Positions 34,968 to 45,971 of a DNA stretch of 64,000 nucleotides are shown one piece after another; positions within the stretch are counted from its first letter, which is position 1; each line of letters begins with the position of its first letter. The notes beneath the pieces were generated by a model that saw only the letters and a program-made list of their open reading frames with translations, searched no databases and was not told the origin of the DNA. A program made the position numbers and the translations under genes. The stretch is from Clonostachys chloroleuca. Lineage: Eukaryota; Ascomycota; Sordariomycetes; Hypocreales; Bionectriaceae. The stretch covers positions 124,001-188,000 of the forward strand of contig JBANAY010000001.1 of assembly GCA_037952775.1 (NCBI GenBank), read 5' to 3'.

Positions 34968-36024
34968 ATGATATCCTTCACCTTTACTCCCAGTCTCAAC
35001 ACGCTCAACAGATCAGCCAACTGCTGTGATGATAACAAATTCTGGGACCTCTTTGATGCCAAAAGTAACAAATACACGGCTAGATTCCTCATCATGGCCT
35101 TGGGCCCATTGAACACTCCTACCCTCCCAAATATCCCAAGCATAAATGACTGTAAAGGCATCTCGCAAAACATCTCAATGTGGCCACACGAACCTGTTGG
35201 TTTTGAAACAGGTAATTCGGTGTCATTGAGACTAGAGCTACTGGTAATCAAACAATCCAAACAATTGCCAAGGAGGTTGGCTCTTTGACTGTATTCCAGC
35301 CACCACCTACTGGAGCAAACCTCTCCGCAACTCGTAAATCTCGATTTAGGACATGGATTTAATTCGCTGTTACTATCCCGAGATTTTGAAATGTTGTATA
35401 GAAATACCGTCTTGCTTCGTTCACGCTGCGGACCCCAGAAAGAGTCTTAGCGTGCCTCTCGAAGAGCGAGAAGCTTCTCGGGAAAGTTTATACGCTAAGC
35501 CAGGCTTTGCAAAGTGACCCATCAACTTTAGAGATATCTTCATAGACGAGGCGGCGAATGACAGCGTCAGCAGATTGTTTGCGAGGAGAATCACACAGCG
35601 TGTCAAAGATCCAAACACGACGGAAAAGCTAGTCCCCAAGGATTATGGATTTGGAAAACGCCGCCTGCCGCTTGAAAACCTTTCCTTTTGAGATTTAAAA
35701 ATGCCAAACTGATCACCCTGAGAAAGACGCCCATTGAATGCGCTACTAAAGCTGGTATCCGAATTAACATGGAATACATTGACTTGGACATGATAATTTA
35801 AAGGCATTGACGACATCACGGGTGTCAACGCCATCCAAGACTGGTGGAAGAGCGGCCCAAAGGCCTTCCTAATAGAAAACCTTTCCGAACTATTTATGGC
35901 CATTCGCCCGCACCAGATCTTCGGCAATACTCCCCGACGCATCAATTATGCAGTGGAGGGGGTTGGTGACTTAATCGAGCCTGGTCAAAAACCCGGCATC
36001 AAGCGCGTCGAGGCCACGCTTTGA
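34968..36024 (+). pseudogene. Baeyer-Villiger (cyclohexanone-type) flavin monooxygenase, decayed
   Basis: The remains of a class B flavin monooxygenase. The order of recognisable pieces follows the family: YTARFLIMALGPLNTPTLPN (34968 frame), then ISMWPHEPV, then in another frame NQTIQTIAKEVGSLTVFQ, later DWWKSGPKAF, RPHQIFGN and RRINYAV near 35830-35960. Multiple stops and frame changes lie between them. The N-terminal FAD-binding GxGxxG segment is not found upstream, so the 5' end is also lost. The intact enzyme would insert oxygen into a ketone. It is not of the DUF4243/questin-oxidase type used in anthraquinone ring opening. It is clearly non-functional. Confidence 0.8.
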
Positions 36025-36390
36025 GAACTGATCGGAAGATTTGGGTTGCAGCAAACCATGATAAAATTCATCTCAACCTCTTTGCTAGATGCACATGCTG
36101 AAACTAAGACTGCGTCATATTTATTGTTATAGGAAGAAATACTAGTGCTCTTTATTTTGAATTTCTTTTCTCTTAAATGTGGTTCATATTGTATGACTTA
36201 GACTCAGCCTTATGCAGCTTCCAACCTACAAGGCAAAGAGCTAGCTATGCTATACTTTACTACATTATACTATGCGTTCAATTAACGGAGCAGCCACAAT
36301 TTGCCTTGGGTCTAGACTGGACTGGTATGGTAGAGTCATAATGCGTGGCCCCAAACATCGTCCGCTTGTTTAGCTATGTTAATTTCCACA
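36025..36390. other. Intergenic
   Basis: AT-rich spacer between the monooxygenase pseudogene and the next gene. Nothing recognised. Confidence 0.5.
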
Positions 36391-37069
36391 ATGGCTCCCT
36401 CATTTATGTGGGTTCTCATATCAAGATCTTCTCAACAGATGGTACTACGAAACCCACTTTCCCGAGATCTTCGCAGTCCTAAACGGCCCCCAAGTGGGTT
36501 TCCGCTTTAAAAACGCCAACGAGTTTGCTACCTTTCATCATCTCGCTCTTGTCCCATTACCTAGTCTTGCACTGGTGGATTCCACGAATTTTAAGAACGC
36601 AAAATATACCTATGACCTGCTCCCTAAATCCCATCTCGAGCTGGCTGAATTTGACATCCGCTACTACGAAAAGGTCCGGACATTCGAGGACCAGATTGCC
36701 AAGGACGGCCGTATCGGAAAGTGCTTGGTAGCTATTGGCATAGACTCTGACAAGGGTGATGAGACTGAGAAGGACTTCGACGCCTGGTATCGTCTGCAGC
36801 AGCCAGACATGCTGAGCGTGATTCTTGGATACCACCGGAACACCTGCTACAAGTTGAAGGAGACGCCCAGCTTTTCCGCCACGGATTCAGCCGACGTGCC
36901 GAAATACCTAGCTCTGCACGAATATGATAGCACAGATGTTAAAGCAGAACATGTCAAGTCGTGCTTAGGGACCGAGTGGAGCAAGGAAACCCTCGGCGAT
37001 TTCAGATCGTTTATAAGAGACATTTGGATTACTATCCAAAAGCAAGGTAGAGAAGGGCTGGGACTATAA
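36391..37069 (+). pseudogene. Two-repeat dimeric alpha/beta-barrel (EthD-like) protein, frame broken near start
   Basis: A small soluble fungal protein with two ferredoxin-like repeats. Repeat 1 is marked by WYYETHFPEIFAVLNG and NFKNAKYTYDLLP; repeat 2 by FDAWYRLQQPDMLSVILGYH and KYLALHEYDS. The expected start MAPSFMWVLIS is at 36391, but in a different frame from the first repeat (which begins at 36440), with no intron long enough to join them. From 36440 the frame is open to the TAA at 37067-37069. It is either a one-base assembly error near 36420-36440 or an early frameshift; a shorter product from the ATG at 36494 would lack the first strand. Related proteins are mostly uncharacterised; some EthD-type proteins act as decarboxylases or cyclases in polyketide pathways. 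Confidence 0.6.
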
Positions 37070-38173
37070 ACACGGTGTGACGGAATTGAAGTTTTAGTAT
37101 ACCTATTTGATGCCTAGAGAGCCGTAATTTATGTGATTCGGGGCATAGAGCGTCGCTAGCTCGGTTATACTGATAAATAAGAAGGTATGCTTTTTTTTTT
37201 TTGGAACGGCGCTCTCAACCAACAACTTGCAGAATCCTGTGATTGCTATTACCTGAAGCATATTTCCAACAATAGATTTTTAAACCAACAGTCAGCTCGT
37301 AGATCCCGATTATTCCTCGGGGCATGTTTCCAAGAACGGAATTTCATGCCACTAGTTGTATCGAACCATCATTCAAAAATGCAACTCTGAACCAACAGGT
37401 CAAAGAGCACACCAATTTTGGAACTTTTACACAGTCGCGGGCAATAGGCTGCCTAGAATGACCTGGCAATCAGTCTCGATTCGACATGCGACATGTGACG
37501 CCGAGGCGATTGCGCCATCGCCTGACGAGGACGTTATTTACTGAAGTGGGCGGTCTTCGACAAAAATCAAGGTAGAGATCAAAACAAAAGAGTTATGTTT
37601 TTAGATAGAGAAAGACGATAGATTTCAACATCAACGTTGGGCATAGTGTTCGAGTTACTCTATTAAACGTTGAAATCTTGAGGTTCCAAGATAGAATCGA
37701 TAAAACCAGCCGCGCCACAGCGGGAAGATATGCGATACGCAAGCCAGTGCTCGAGGTAGAAACGATACCCAGTAGCTCTCTTCAATCATAAATGACTGTA
37801 CTGTATAAAAGTATTTTGGTAGAGAGGTTGATTACATGTTTCTCCCTCGTTATCAAATATACAATTTGAAATAGAACGACGTCTAGCAACTGGAGGGATT
37901 ATTGTCTGCAGCAAGAACCAGCGGTACAATTTTTAATCCGAGGATAGTCCAACCAGTAGCTCATAGAGCGGGGAAGTGCTACACTCATTTAGTTTCAACA
38001 CCAGTCTTTGCTACCAGCCGTCCAGACCTGCGTATTGGCCTCGCAGCCCCACGGGGTAGCCTGAACAAAGTCCCTGGCTTCTCGAGATTTCGAGGTACCA
38101 TAAGCTCATCCCGCTCACATAGATATAAGTCTGGTATTTGAAACTGAAAAGTGGTATCCAGTTGTTGGAAAAC
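37070..38173. other. Intergenic, 1.1 kb
   Basis: No supported gene. Open frames at 37187, 37356 and 37902 lack recognisable features. A run of 12 T residues occurs at about 37190. Confidence 0.5.
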
Positions 38174-38860
38174 CTACCACACGCCTGTGTATAGATTATG
38201 AATTAATTCATCCTCCTGCAGCATTTCCGGGTGCTGCTGGGAGAATTCATACACACGTTGTAGCTTCTCTCGGTATTTGGCAACGCAAGCTTCACTATAA
38301 GCCTTTACACGTTGTATATCGGTAAACAAGGTGGAGAAGTCGATCTCGCTTAGCGAAGATCTGAACATGGCCCTTCTATCTAGTGTTTCGCCGCAGAAGG
38401 CTCTTTATGCCTCGACTTCAAGGGGCGTATTATCAGGGTCATCCTATTAGGCGACCACAACCATTTTCTAGAGAGAAATAAAACAACCTTTAGTAAAGTC
38501 TATAGTGGCCAGGAACTTGGTGAAGGATCTAGGAAAGAAGATTGCAGCTTGAATAAGCTTGCATAATCCATAATCAATGCTTCGCATTATCTCTCGATCA
38601 AACTAAATATCGCGAAAGAAAAATATATATCGATCGAATCACAACTATCTATAAACCTTGGATAATGTGTGTGTCTTCTTCATAACAAATCGTGCCTCGT
38701 TGCAGGTTTCACCCACATTTCGGAGAAAGTGGCCCACTAACTTAACATACACTTCATCGCGAATGAATATGATCACAGTCCAGTGCGAAAGGGAATACTC
38801 CCAGATCGCAAGACGAATCTCCACAGGAAGCTTGGGGAAGAGGGGGAAGCCTGGAACCAT
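38174..38860 (-). pseudogene. 2EXR-domain protein, decayed
   Basis: The N-terminal piece (38645-38860) reads FPLFPKLPVEIRLAIWEYSL, the hallmark of fungal 2EXR proteins, which often begin with an F-box-like helix. The C-terminal piece (38174-38368) is hydrophilic and helical (FTDIQRVKAYSEACVAKY). Between them, fragments such as DYGLCKLIQ and MVVVA..DDPDNTPLEVEA appear in shifting frames with stops, as expected for the middle of this family. The gene is therefore broken in at least two places. The function of 2EXR proteins is unknown; many are lineage-specific and found in variable regions. Confidence 0.65.
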
Positions 38861-40149
38861 GATGATGGAGGAAATAATGATGAAAAGGGCATGGCAAGGC
38901 CAAAGATAAAGATAAGCTGCGATTCGTGTTGAAATTTTCTAATTATGAGAAGCTCAACCTCAAGGTAAATGGTAGTACTCGGAATGAAGTCGGTGAGATT
39001 TATACTGCGTCAATTATCTTTGATGAAATGACTGATCTATTTATAGAAGCAAATTACGGATAAGTAAATAATATCTTTTGTATAAGAATGACATGGTCCC
39101 TAGTATTGATGGTCACCAATGCCAACCCACCGGTTGGTCCGGCTAGGCTGAATTTGCCCCCCTCGAGTCTCATAGGATTCCCATGGGGTATTCAATGTTG
39201 TGTACTGTGTACAGTCGTTCCTTGTCTGGTATTGTCGTCTGTAATACTAAAGTGGTTAGCACAAGCTTCCTGTGAGCTTCTCATCTTTACCCAATCTTGG
39301 TCGATCGAAACCGACATGAAAGCATGTCTAAGAACACGACCAAGGCCGGGACTACAATACATGAAAATGCAGGTGTCTTAAATTGCGCCGTGGCATAGCG
39401 CCGGCTCAGCCTTTGAAGATGGGTATGGCGTGGCACCACCGAGTCTCACCCTACCTATTGAATGACGCTCGCCTCCCATATCAGATAGGGCAAATGTCCA
39501 AAAATGTTGTAAGCTGTGCATACAAATAGGTGTCACTTGATGAGGTTGCTTATGTCTGTCATCGAACAGAATTCTTAGATACTTTGTGATTCTTTACCCT
39601 TTCAATATTCTCAAGGCTATACCACCTTGTTAGCACTGAAAATAGCTCATCGTATTGGTATTAGACTTCGACAAACCCGCTGGGTACCCGCGAGGTATGG
39701 GCACCGGTCAGACTGCAATATTTCCTAATTTAATCATTGCACTTGCGTGGTGAACTCTGTGCTGGTAATCACAATGCCCATTATAGTCTCAACGTAGTGT
39801 GGGCCTAAAAGCGTGTCTCTTAATGAGTCTATGGCCGTTATAGCAAGCAGACTAAACTTAATGTTGGAAAGAATATGTTAGGTTCTACTTTCGACGCTAT
39901 CTAATAAATGGATTGGTTAAAATCCAAAAGTTTAAAGAAAACAAGATGAGTGCAAACTAGTTCTAATCTGTGCGGCTTAGAAAATAGTTCGAAACACGGA
40001 ACAGTAATAAAAGGAAGGAGAACAGTAATAAATGCGATCACCATGTTGACCAGTGGCTGAGGTAGGTGAATTTCGGAACAGACTTAGGCCACTGCCAAAA
40101 TCATTCCAACTTTCTACAGTGACCATAGTCCTCTGCAAATTCATCCCGT
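38861..40149. other. Intergenic, 1.3 kb
   Basis: No supported gene. The 97-codon frame at 39088-39381 has no recognisable domain. AT-rich near 39880-40040. No tRNA recognised. Confidence 0.5.
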
Positions 40150-41700
40150 CTACTGACGTGGCTTCACTCCCTGAGGAGTCGAAAATACATCTTCGCGGTC
40201 GACTACCGCCTTGATGCCTTCCAGCCGAGAGAGATTAGCACCCCAATACTGTTTCTGGGGGCTGCCCTTGATCCTCAAATTGGTGTAGCCTGCGTAAGAC
40301 AAGAACCTTTCCGGCTTGTTGTCCTGGTAAGTGAGAACAGCCTTTTCGACAAAGTCATGGATGGTGCCAGTCGTCTCAGAGCCACTTCTCGCGTACAAGG
40401 CGAAGAAGTAGGCCAGGTCGCGATGAGGATACGACGTGGCGCCGGCAGCCACATCGTTCATAGCGCCTCCGTACAGATCAATCAGGACGAACCAGGCGTC
40501 AGTGCCGGGCTTGGCAGTCTGAAGATGCTCGAATACAGTGTCAATGGTCGAGTTGCTCGGGAGGGTGGAGTAGGTAACGGCAGTATCCTTGGCGTAGAAG
40601 TAGGACTAATCAGGAAATAAGTCCGAAATGCTCTTGAATGTGGCATCCATGTGTCCCATCCAGGTCAAGTCGGTTTTCAAAGTTCGATTGGTAATACTGG
40701 GAATCTGGGAGCCGAAGTCAACGTCTGCATAATCTGACCTTGATCCGAAGAAAACGCCGCTAATCAGAAGTGTATCTTTGCTGATAACTGCCATAGATGA
40801 CAACCGACGATCAAGGTTTCGCTCGATAGTGTTTCGGTGGTAGGCCTTGAAAGCAGCAGACAAGTTCGCCGAACTTGTGGAGGAGATAGTATAGGAGAAG
40901 TTGATGACATTATCGGGTTCAGGTTTGGTTTGGAAGTCGAAGCTCGTCACGATGCCAAAGCTTGCACCGGCACCTCGGATCGCCCAGAACAGGTCCGAGT
41001 GCTCTTTCTCAGAAGCATGTACGATGGTTTCATTCGCTAGAACGACCTCAGCGCCAGTCATAACATCAATCGAGGTGCCTAGGAGACGACTATGAAGCCC
41101 AAGACCGCCTACGGTGGCATGGCCCCCGATTCCCACGGTGGGAGAAGAACCATGAGGCATATATCTCTTTCCATTGGCATGAAGCTTCTCGCAGACGTCT
41201 TTGAGGCGGTTGCCGGCGCCAACTGTGGCAATTCCCGCCGAATTAACTTGAACCTGATTGAGATTCTTCACATCAATGATTACTGCGCCATCTCCCGCAC
41301 CAATACCTGTTCCAGTCAGTCTCGTACGACCATATTCCTTCTTAAGATACTCACATTTGTTTGTATAGTCATGTCCGCCGCTTCTAGCCTGTACTCTGCG
41401 ATCATGTTTGGAGGTACAGGTAACAATTTTGGCAACGTTGGAAGCCTCCGTTGGGTAGGTGATGGCAAAGGGAGCCCATGGAAAGTTGAGATTGTAAGGA
41501 CGAACATGGTCAGACCGAAAGCCATCATCGCTCGAGAACTTTATTTCAGCTAAGTTCCCGCCGACGGCATCCAGCAGACAGTCCTTGAGGGTATCTGCAG
41601 AGTTGGCCCTGGCAGAGTAGGAAACTCCGGCAGCCAAACCTGACGTGGCGTGGAGAAGCCAAAATAGTAGCCTCATGGGCGACTGAGCCTGTTTGGCCAT
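40150..41700 (-). pseudogene. BBE-like FAD-dependent oxidase with one in-frame stop
   Basis: A secreted flavin oxidase of the berberine-bridge-enzyme/FAD_binding_4 family. The ATG at 41698-41700 leads MAKQAQSPMRLLFWLLHATSG and a signal peptide. ARSGGHDYTNK holds the histidine that binds FAD covalently. The second covalent position, normally Cys in GTCPGVGIGG, is Ser here (HGSSPTVGIGGHATVGGLG). An intron of 48 nt (41307-41354) lies just after the histidine motif; being a multiple of three it keeps the frame if retained. At 40606-40608 a single TAG interrupts the frame after SISDLFPD; the same frame runs on for about 150 codons with SYFYAKDTAV and KQYWGANLSRLE, the family's C-terminal BBE segment, to a stop at 40150. 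CAG to TAG is the simplest explanation. Such enzymes oxidise sugars, alcohols or pathway intermediates. Confidence 0.88.
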
Positions 41701-43181
41701 TGATCGAATGCTAAAGAGTTGTTGAGAGAGTTACTTGAGTGTGGAAATGATCAGAGATGGTGTTTGAAGGATGACGATATGATCTCAGAGAAGATGGGAG
41801 GCTTCCTTAAATAGTTTGATCCGGACAATGCTATGCACCTTGAGAGCATCACGGACACCTCATGATAGGCCGAACTGCCGAAGGTCTGATGGTATCACAA
41901 CGGATTCCGCAGAGCCCGTCAGTCCTGAATCGCCAAGACCTCATGCATTCGTATCGCCAACTTTCAGTTGGTACAAGCTGTATTTGGCTTGTGACATACA
42001 CAATGAGTGACCATTGCCGGACGTTCGTCATCGCTGTCTTTCCTCGTAACAATATCCCTACCGTACTATCCCTTGGCCCAGCTGACTCAAAGCACATAGA
42101 TTTCACATGCCACGACGATAGAGGGTTGTTGGTGTTTAGACCCTCGCTTAGATGGAGCCGAGAGCGCCGAGAGCCCTTAGCCAACCTTGATTCGGCTCGT
42201 CCCGTATCAGTACCCTGTTAACGGTATTGCTATTCATTCATAATAGTTCGCCCAGCTATGCCGAAGCTAGGCAGACGATTCACATCTGAGCGACCCCACA
42301 GTTCATCATGGCTAGGTAATGTTGTCATAGCAGTCTACTCAGCGTTATCTCTTGAAATCAAAAATCCTGCAATAAATGTCCTTGGATGAAAAGTCTTAAT
42401 TAAATTTCATAGAATGGAAAGTCCTAAAAAAAAGTGAATTGATAGTTCTACGCATCTATCTCCTTTCATCTGTCACACTTCCGTCCTCCTTTCTACTGTG
42501 TAATTTCCAGGTTTGATCTAGTATCCGCCACATAGTCAACATCTTACCATTTAATAATCAAGCCTTAACCACCTTTTTAGATGGAACTTGTGTCACGCAT
42601 TAGGCCAGGAGATGGAGATATTCAAAAACGTGACTAGGTAACCGAACGTAACGACTAAGTAAAATCACTTAGTGACATTTATACTCATTCACAGCGTCTC
42701 TAATCCCTTCCCCATACGGCCGAAACCACGCAGAACAGCAATGTTAGCCGTTGTATTTTACGAGTATTTGATAGAGACTATTAGCCCGGAAGGGACAATA
42801 CTTTGCTACGATAAGATGTAAGGCCTTATAAGTATCTGCTCATGTCTTGCTATTATTTGAACGAATTTTGAAGTGATAGGTTCGGTTCCCCATTATCATT
42901 TCAGAGTAGTAGCAAGACTATCTGCCTACATCCCGCTTGACATCCCCCCTCCGCCCAACCTTCGGGGTCCGAGCATGTGCGAAAGCTAAATCTAATAATT
43001 ACTAATTTCAAGCGAGCTCGGACATTTTGCAATGCCGATCTTTTGCATGGCTTATTAAATCATGAATCGTCCCGGAGCCCGCGCGCTCCACTCCAGAGGT
43101 CCACATCATAAAACGGACGGAAGCCATCCCTCCAGTCCACAGCCCTAAAGATAGCGCATCCGCTGCGAACATACCCTGCAA
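41701..43181. other. Divergent intergenic region, 1.5 kb
   Basis: Upstream of both the FAD oxidase (minus) and the DUF1772 gene (plus). Overlapping frames at 41816-42221 have no recognisable domain. The rest is AT-rich with no clear gene. Confidence 0.5.
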
Positions 43182-43796
43182 ATGACAATCAACTGGGCTC
43201 AGGCTGTGCAGCTTACGAGCTTGCTTCTAGCTACTCACTCTTCTGGTAGGGACACATCCCATTTTCAGCTTTGATTCATCATAGCTAAGAGCCCTTAGGC
43301 TACGGACTTTGCTCCGACAGAATAGCCTTACATAACACACTACTCTTGTCTGACCGAGACACGATCACTCGACAGTGGTTCCGAGCCTGGGACTTCGGGC
43401 GCAAGTATGGGCCTGTTGTAGTGACTGGCTCTGGTCTGGGATTCCTTGGTGCTGCACTGTTAGGTATGCGCTTCCCCACGAGCTTCTACCCTTCATCGTA
43501 CCAGAGAGTAACAATTATAAGACGGCGTGGATAGTCCTGGCTTCTCTCTCAACATCTCCGCTGCAGTCTCGATGGGACTGGTTGTCTTCTACACCGTCTT
43601 TTACGTTTTTCCAGTTAATGATAAGCTTCTCGCGGCCCACCCAAGATTGATTAGCCAGAAGAAGTCCGATGACGCCTCTCAGACGACTGACGAGATCCGA
43701 AATCTGGCGGCTGCATGGAAAATTGCTGATCTAAAACGAACCCTACTCTCCACGGTTGCAGCCGTAGCAGGGTTGATTGCTGCGTGTAAGCAGTAA
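43182..43796 (+). pseudogene. DUF1772 (anthrone-oxygenase-like) membrane protein, frameshifted
   Basis: A small integral membrane protein of the DUF1772 family, which includes the anthrone oxygenases of fungal anthraquinone pathways. Exon 1 (43182) reads MTINWAQAVQLTSLLLATHS; an intron (about 43246-43298) leads to YGLCSDRIALHNTLLLS, RQWFRAWDFGRKYGPVVV and GSGLGFLGAALL. The family continuation RYALPHELLPF..NNYKTAWIVLAS then lies one frame over, and ISAAVSMGLVVFYTVFYVF..VNDKLLAAHP in a third frame up to the TAA at 43794-43796. The two shifts are near 43463 and inside a TCTCTCTC run near 43545. Helix order matches the family, but I cannot prove the anthrone-oxygenase branch. Either a young pseudogene or two assembly indels. 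Confidence 0.6.
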
Positions 43797-44797
43797 ACGG
43801 GCCCTAGAGGCAGGAGATACATTGTTGATGATGGTGGACTGATAAGGCGTCCGTGACGGCAGTGCGTGACGTGGCTTTACCAATCTAGGCTTAAGATCAC
43901 GGAGAATGAACACATGACTTTGATAGCACTACTGCCAGGTGTCCAATCTTCATAGCTACACAGTATTAACCCTCAGATGAAGGAACACCCTTGCCACCTA
44001 AATGAAGATTCTCCAACTTTCTTTTCCCACCTGGGCCATTGTCGACCTGTACATCAACCAAATGTTACTTCCGCGCTCCATCTCAACACTCTGGGACATA
44101 TCAAAAGAGATGGGCGGCTGCTTGAGCACACGTAAGCTCAGGCAGCTAGTAAGTGTACACTTTGCGCTCCTCGTAGCGGGATCCTCCATTACCAACTTTG
44201 CTATTCAAGGATCTGAATTGGAAAAAATCGGTAATCTAGGTTTGATAGAACTATGTGTGAATATCCTCCATGCTTACGCCGGCAACCCTTTCACATTCGT
44301 AATTTGACTAAGGCGACAACATAATGTAGCACTCTGATACAATCACTTAGCTTTCATCATGCAGAAACAATGAGTTCTGTCTATTGCTTGATAATTGTCA
44401 CAAAGGAATGCACTTATTCAATCGCTTACCCCAGAGTTTTCAGCTTCCGGAGAGCGTGGACGCCGGCATAAGTGGCGCCCACCGGATAGTTCCATGCTTG
44501 TGACCTCATGTACGGGCCGATAGGAACCATCCGGATGAATACATATCCCTGTTTTTCGTTTGTAATGTCCGGGCTAGCTCAATTTCGGAAGATTGCTATT
44601 GTCCGAAGTCCGAGGGCTCTGGGGCTGTTTATCTGCTGTGATTTCTTTGATCACATGGTCTCCTAATTATTGTCGCCTTGCGCAGTACTATCATGGCAGG
44701 GAAGAATGATCTGATGGCATAGCCCTCTACTTCTCTATATATGTTGCTCGCTCCCATCACCAATGGTTTTACTCAAACTAACGCTCTCCTTGGACAG
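43797..44797. other. Intergenic with an unplaced 101-codon frame
   Basis: A 101-codon plus-strand frame at 44002-44307 (MKILQLSFPTWAIVDLYIN) has a moderately hydrophobic middle but no known domain and no homologue I recognise. The remainder should contain the promoter and first exon of the cyclase-like gene below, which I could not place with confidence. Confidence 0.4.
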
Positions 44798-45238
44798 GGA
44801 TCATCGCGTCGAAGCTGGCCCTCGGGCAGGTGACCAAAACTTTCAACAGCCCTATTGCCAGGACCTGGGCCCTTTGGTCCTCGTTCGGAGCCGCTCACTT
44901 CTACATAGCCGGCTGTGATGCCGTAGAGTTGCATGGGTTTGGTGTTGGGTCTGTCCGCGTTCTCTCCATGTACGGCAACAAGGTCCACGAAACTTTGAAA
45001 TATATCGACCCTGCCACCCACTCCTACGCATATTCGATTGCCGACTCACCGGGGATTTCCAGCCACTGGCTCCCTCGGTTTCATCCAGTTACAAGAACTC
45101 ACAAAGGGGCGAACGCAGATAACGTGGAGAGGTTTTGCAGATCGTGTTGTACCAGGTGCCGAGGAGTCTTTAAAGCTGCAGTTGGATGCACTATATAATG
45201 ACTCAATTGAGAAGGCCCGCAAAGCCTTGGAGAAGTAG
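44798..45238 (+). pseudogene. SRPBCC/polyketide-cyclase-like protein, frameshifted
   Basis: A small START/Bet-v1-fold (SRPBCC, polyketide cyclase/dehydrase-like) protein. It reads FNSPIARTWALWSSFG, then CDAVELHGFGVGSVRVLSM, HETLKYIDPATHSYAYSI and, after a frame change inside CCGGGG near 45052, LQELTKGRTQITWRG, VVPGAEESLKLQLDALY and IEKARKALEK, ending at 45236-45238. The segment order is exactly that of the family. The first coding exon is uncertain: an acceptor (TTGGACAG) sits at 44797. Members bind hydrophobic ligands and some act as cyclases or dehydratases on aromatic polyketides. Whether the one-base shift is real is open. Confidence 0.7.
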
Positions 45239-45971
45239 CCCATTAGGTATAGCTTAGAAGTTTTATTAAATTACTCTACCCTCTGGCCGTGAAGCTCGTA
45301 TGTTGTAGATTAGAACCTGTAGTCTTAAATTGGTGATCTCAGTCTCAAATTGGTGGCGAAGCAGGAGGCAAAATGACACATTGCCCCAGACTCTGAACGA
45401 GAACAAATTTGCCACGGCTCGATCGACGTTGTCTTTTTGAGTCTAAACTAGTCTACGTAGAATCGAACAAGATTTTCCTAATGTCGAAAATTCTCTCACT
45501 GCACAAGGCCGCAGTGTGGTTCTTGCTATTTGCATCCGTTTTTATGGTTGAGCTTGGATTGATCTTGCTGGATCTCGAATTTACCATCATCCGTACATTT
45601 AAACTCTGCTATCTTTGAAAAACTTAATCATCACATGTACAGTTTATTGGCAATTCAGATCCAGAAAAAGATGCGGTGTGCTATGAGCTATTCTATCCGT
45701 AAAGTCCTGGTGCCGCCGCTAGCCTCGGGCAAGCAAGACACCTTAAGTCTAGAACAGGTGACTAGGATTCGGCTTATTTACTGTAGAACAACTTATCAAT
45801 TTATTTCCTCTAATTCTAAAAGGCATCCAAAAGTCTACTTCTGTTACCAGTAATGTATTGTTTAGAGTCCTTTACTTGGAACCCTACTCGGATGATCACC
45901 TTCACACCCATAGAAGAAGAGTTCACTCAAATCTCTCCGTGAAACCAATACAATCATGTCCTCAGGCTTTC
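45239..45971. other. Convergent intergenic region
   Basis: Between the 3' ends of the cyclase-like and NmrA-like genes. Frames at 45409-45618 and 45635-45853 have no recognisable domain. Confidence 0.5.

Noticed and set aside
34968..36024. Assignment of the monooxygenase as a questin-oxidase (DUF4243) gene of an anthraquinone cluster
   Set aside because: The motifs are those of cyclohexanone-type flavin monooxygenases, a different family.
42860..42910. A tRNA B-box-like word (GGTTCGGTTCC)
   Set aside because: The flanks do not form a T-stem, and no A-box or acceptor stem pairs at the right distance.
44002..44307. A 101-codon frame as a real gene
   Set aside because: No recognisable domain or splice context; kept only as a note.
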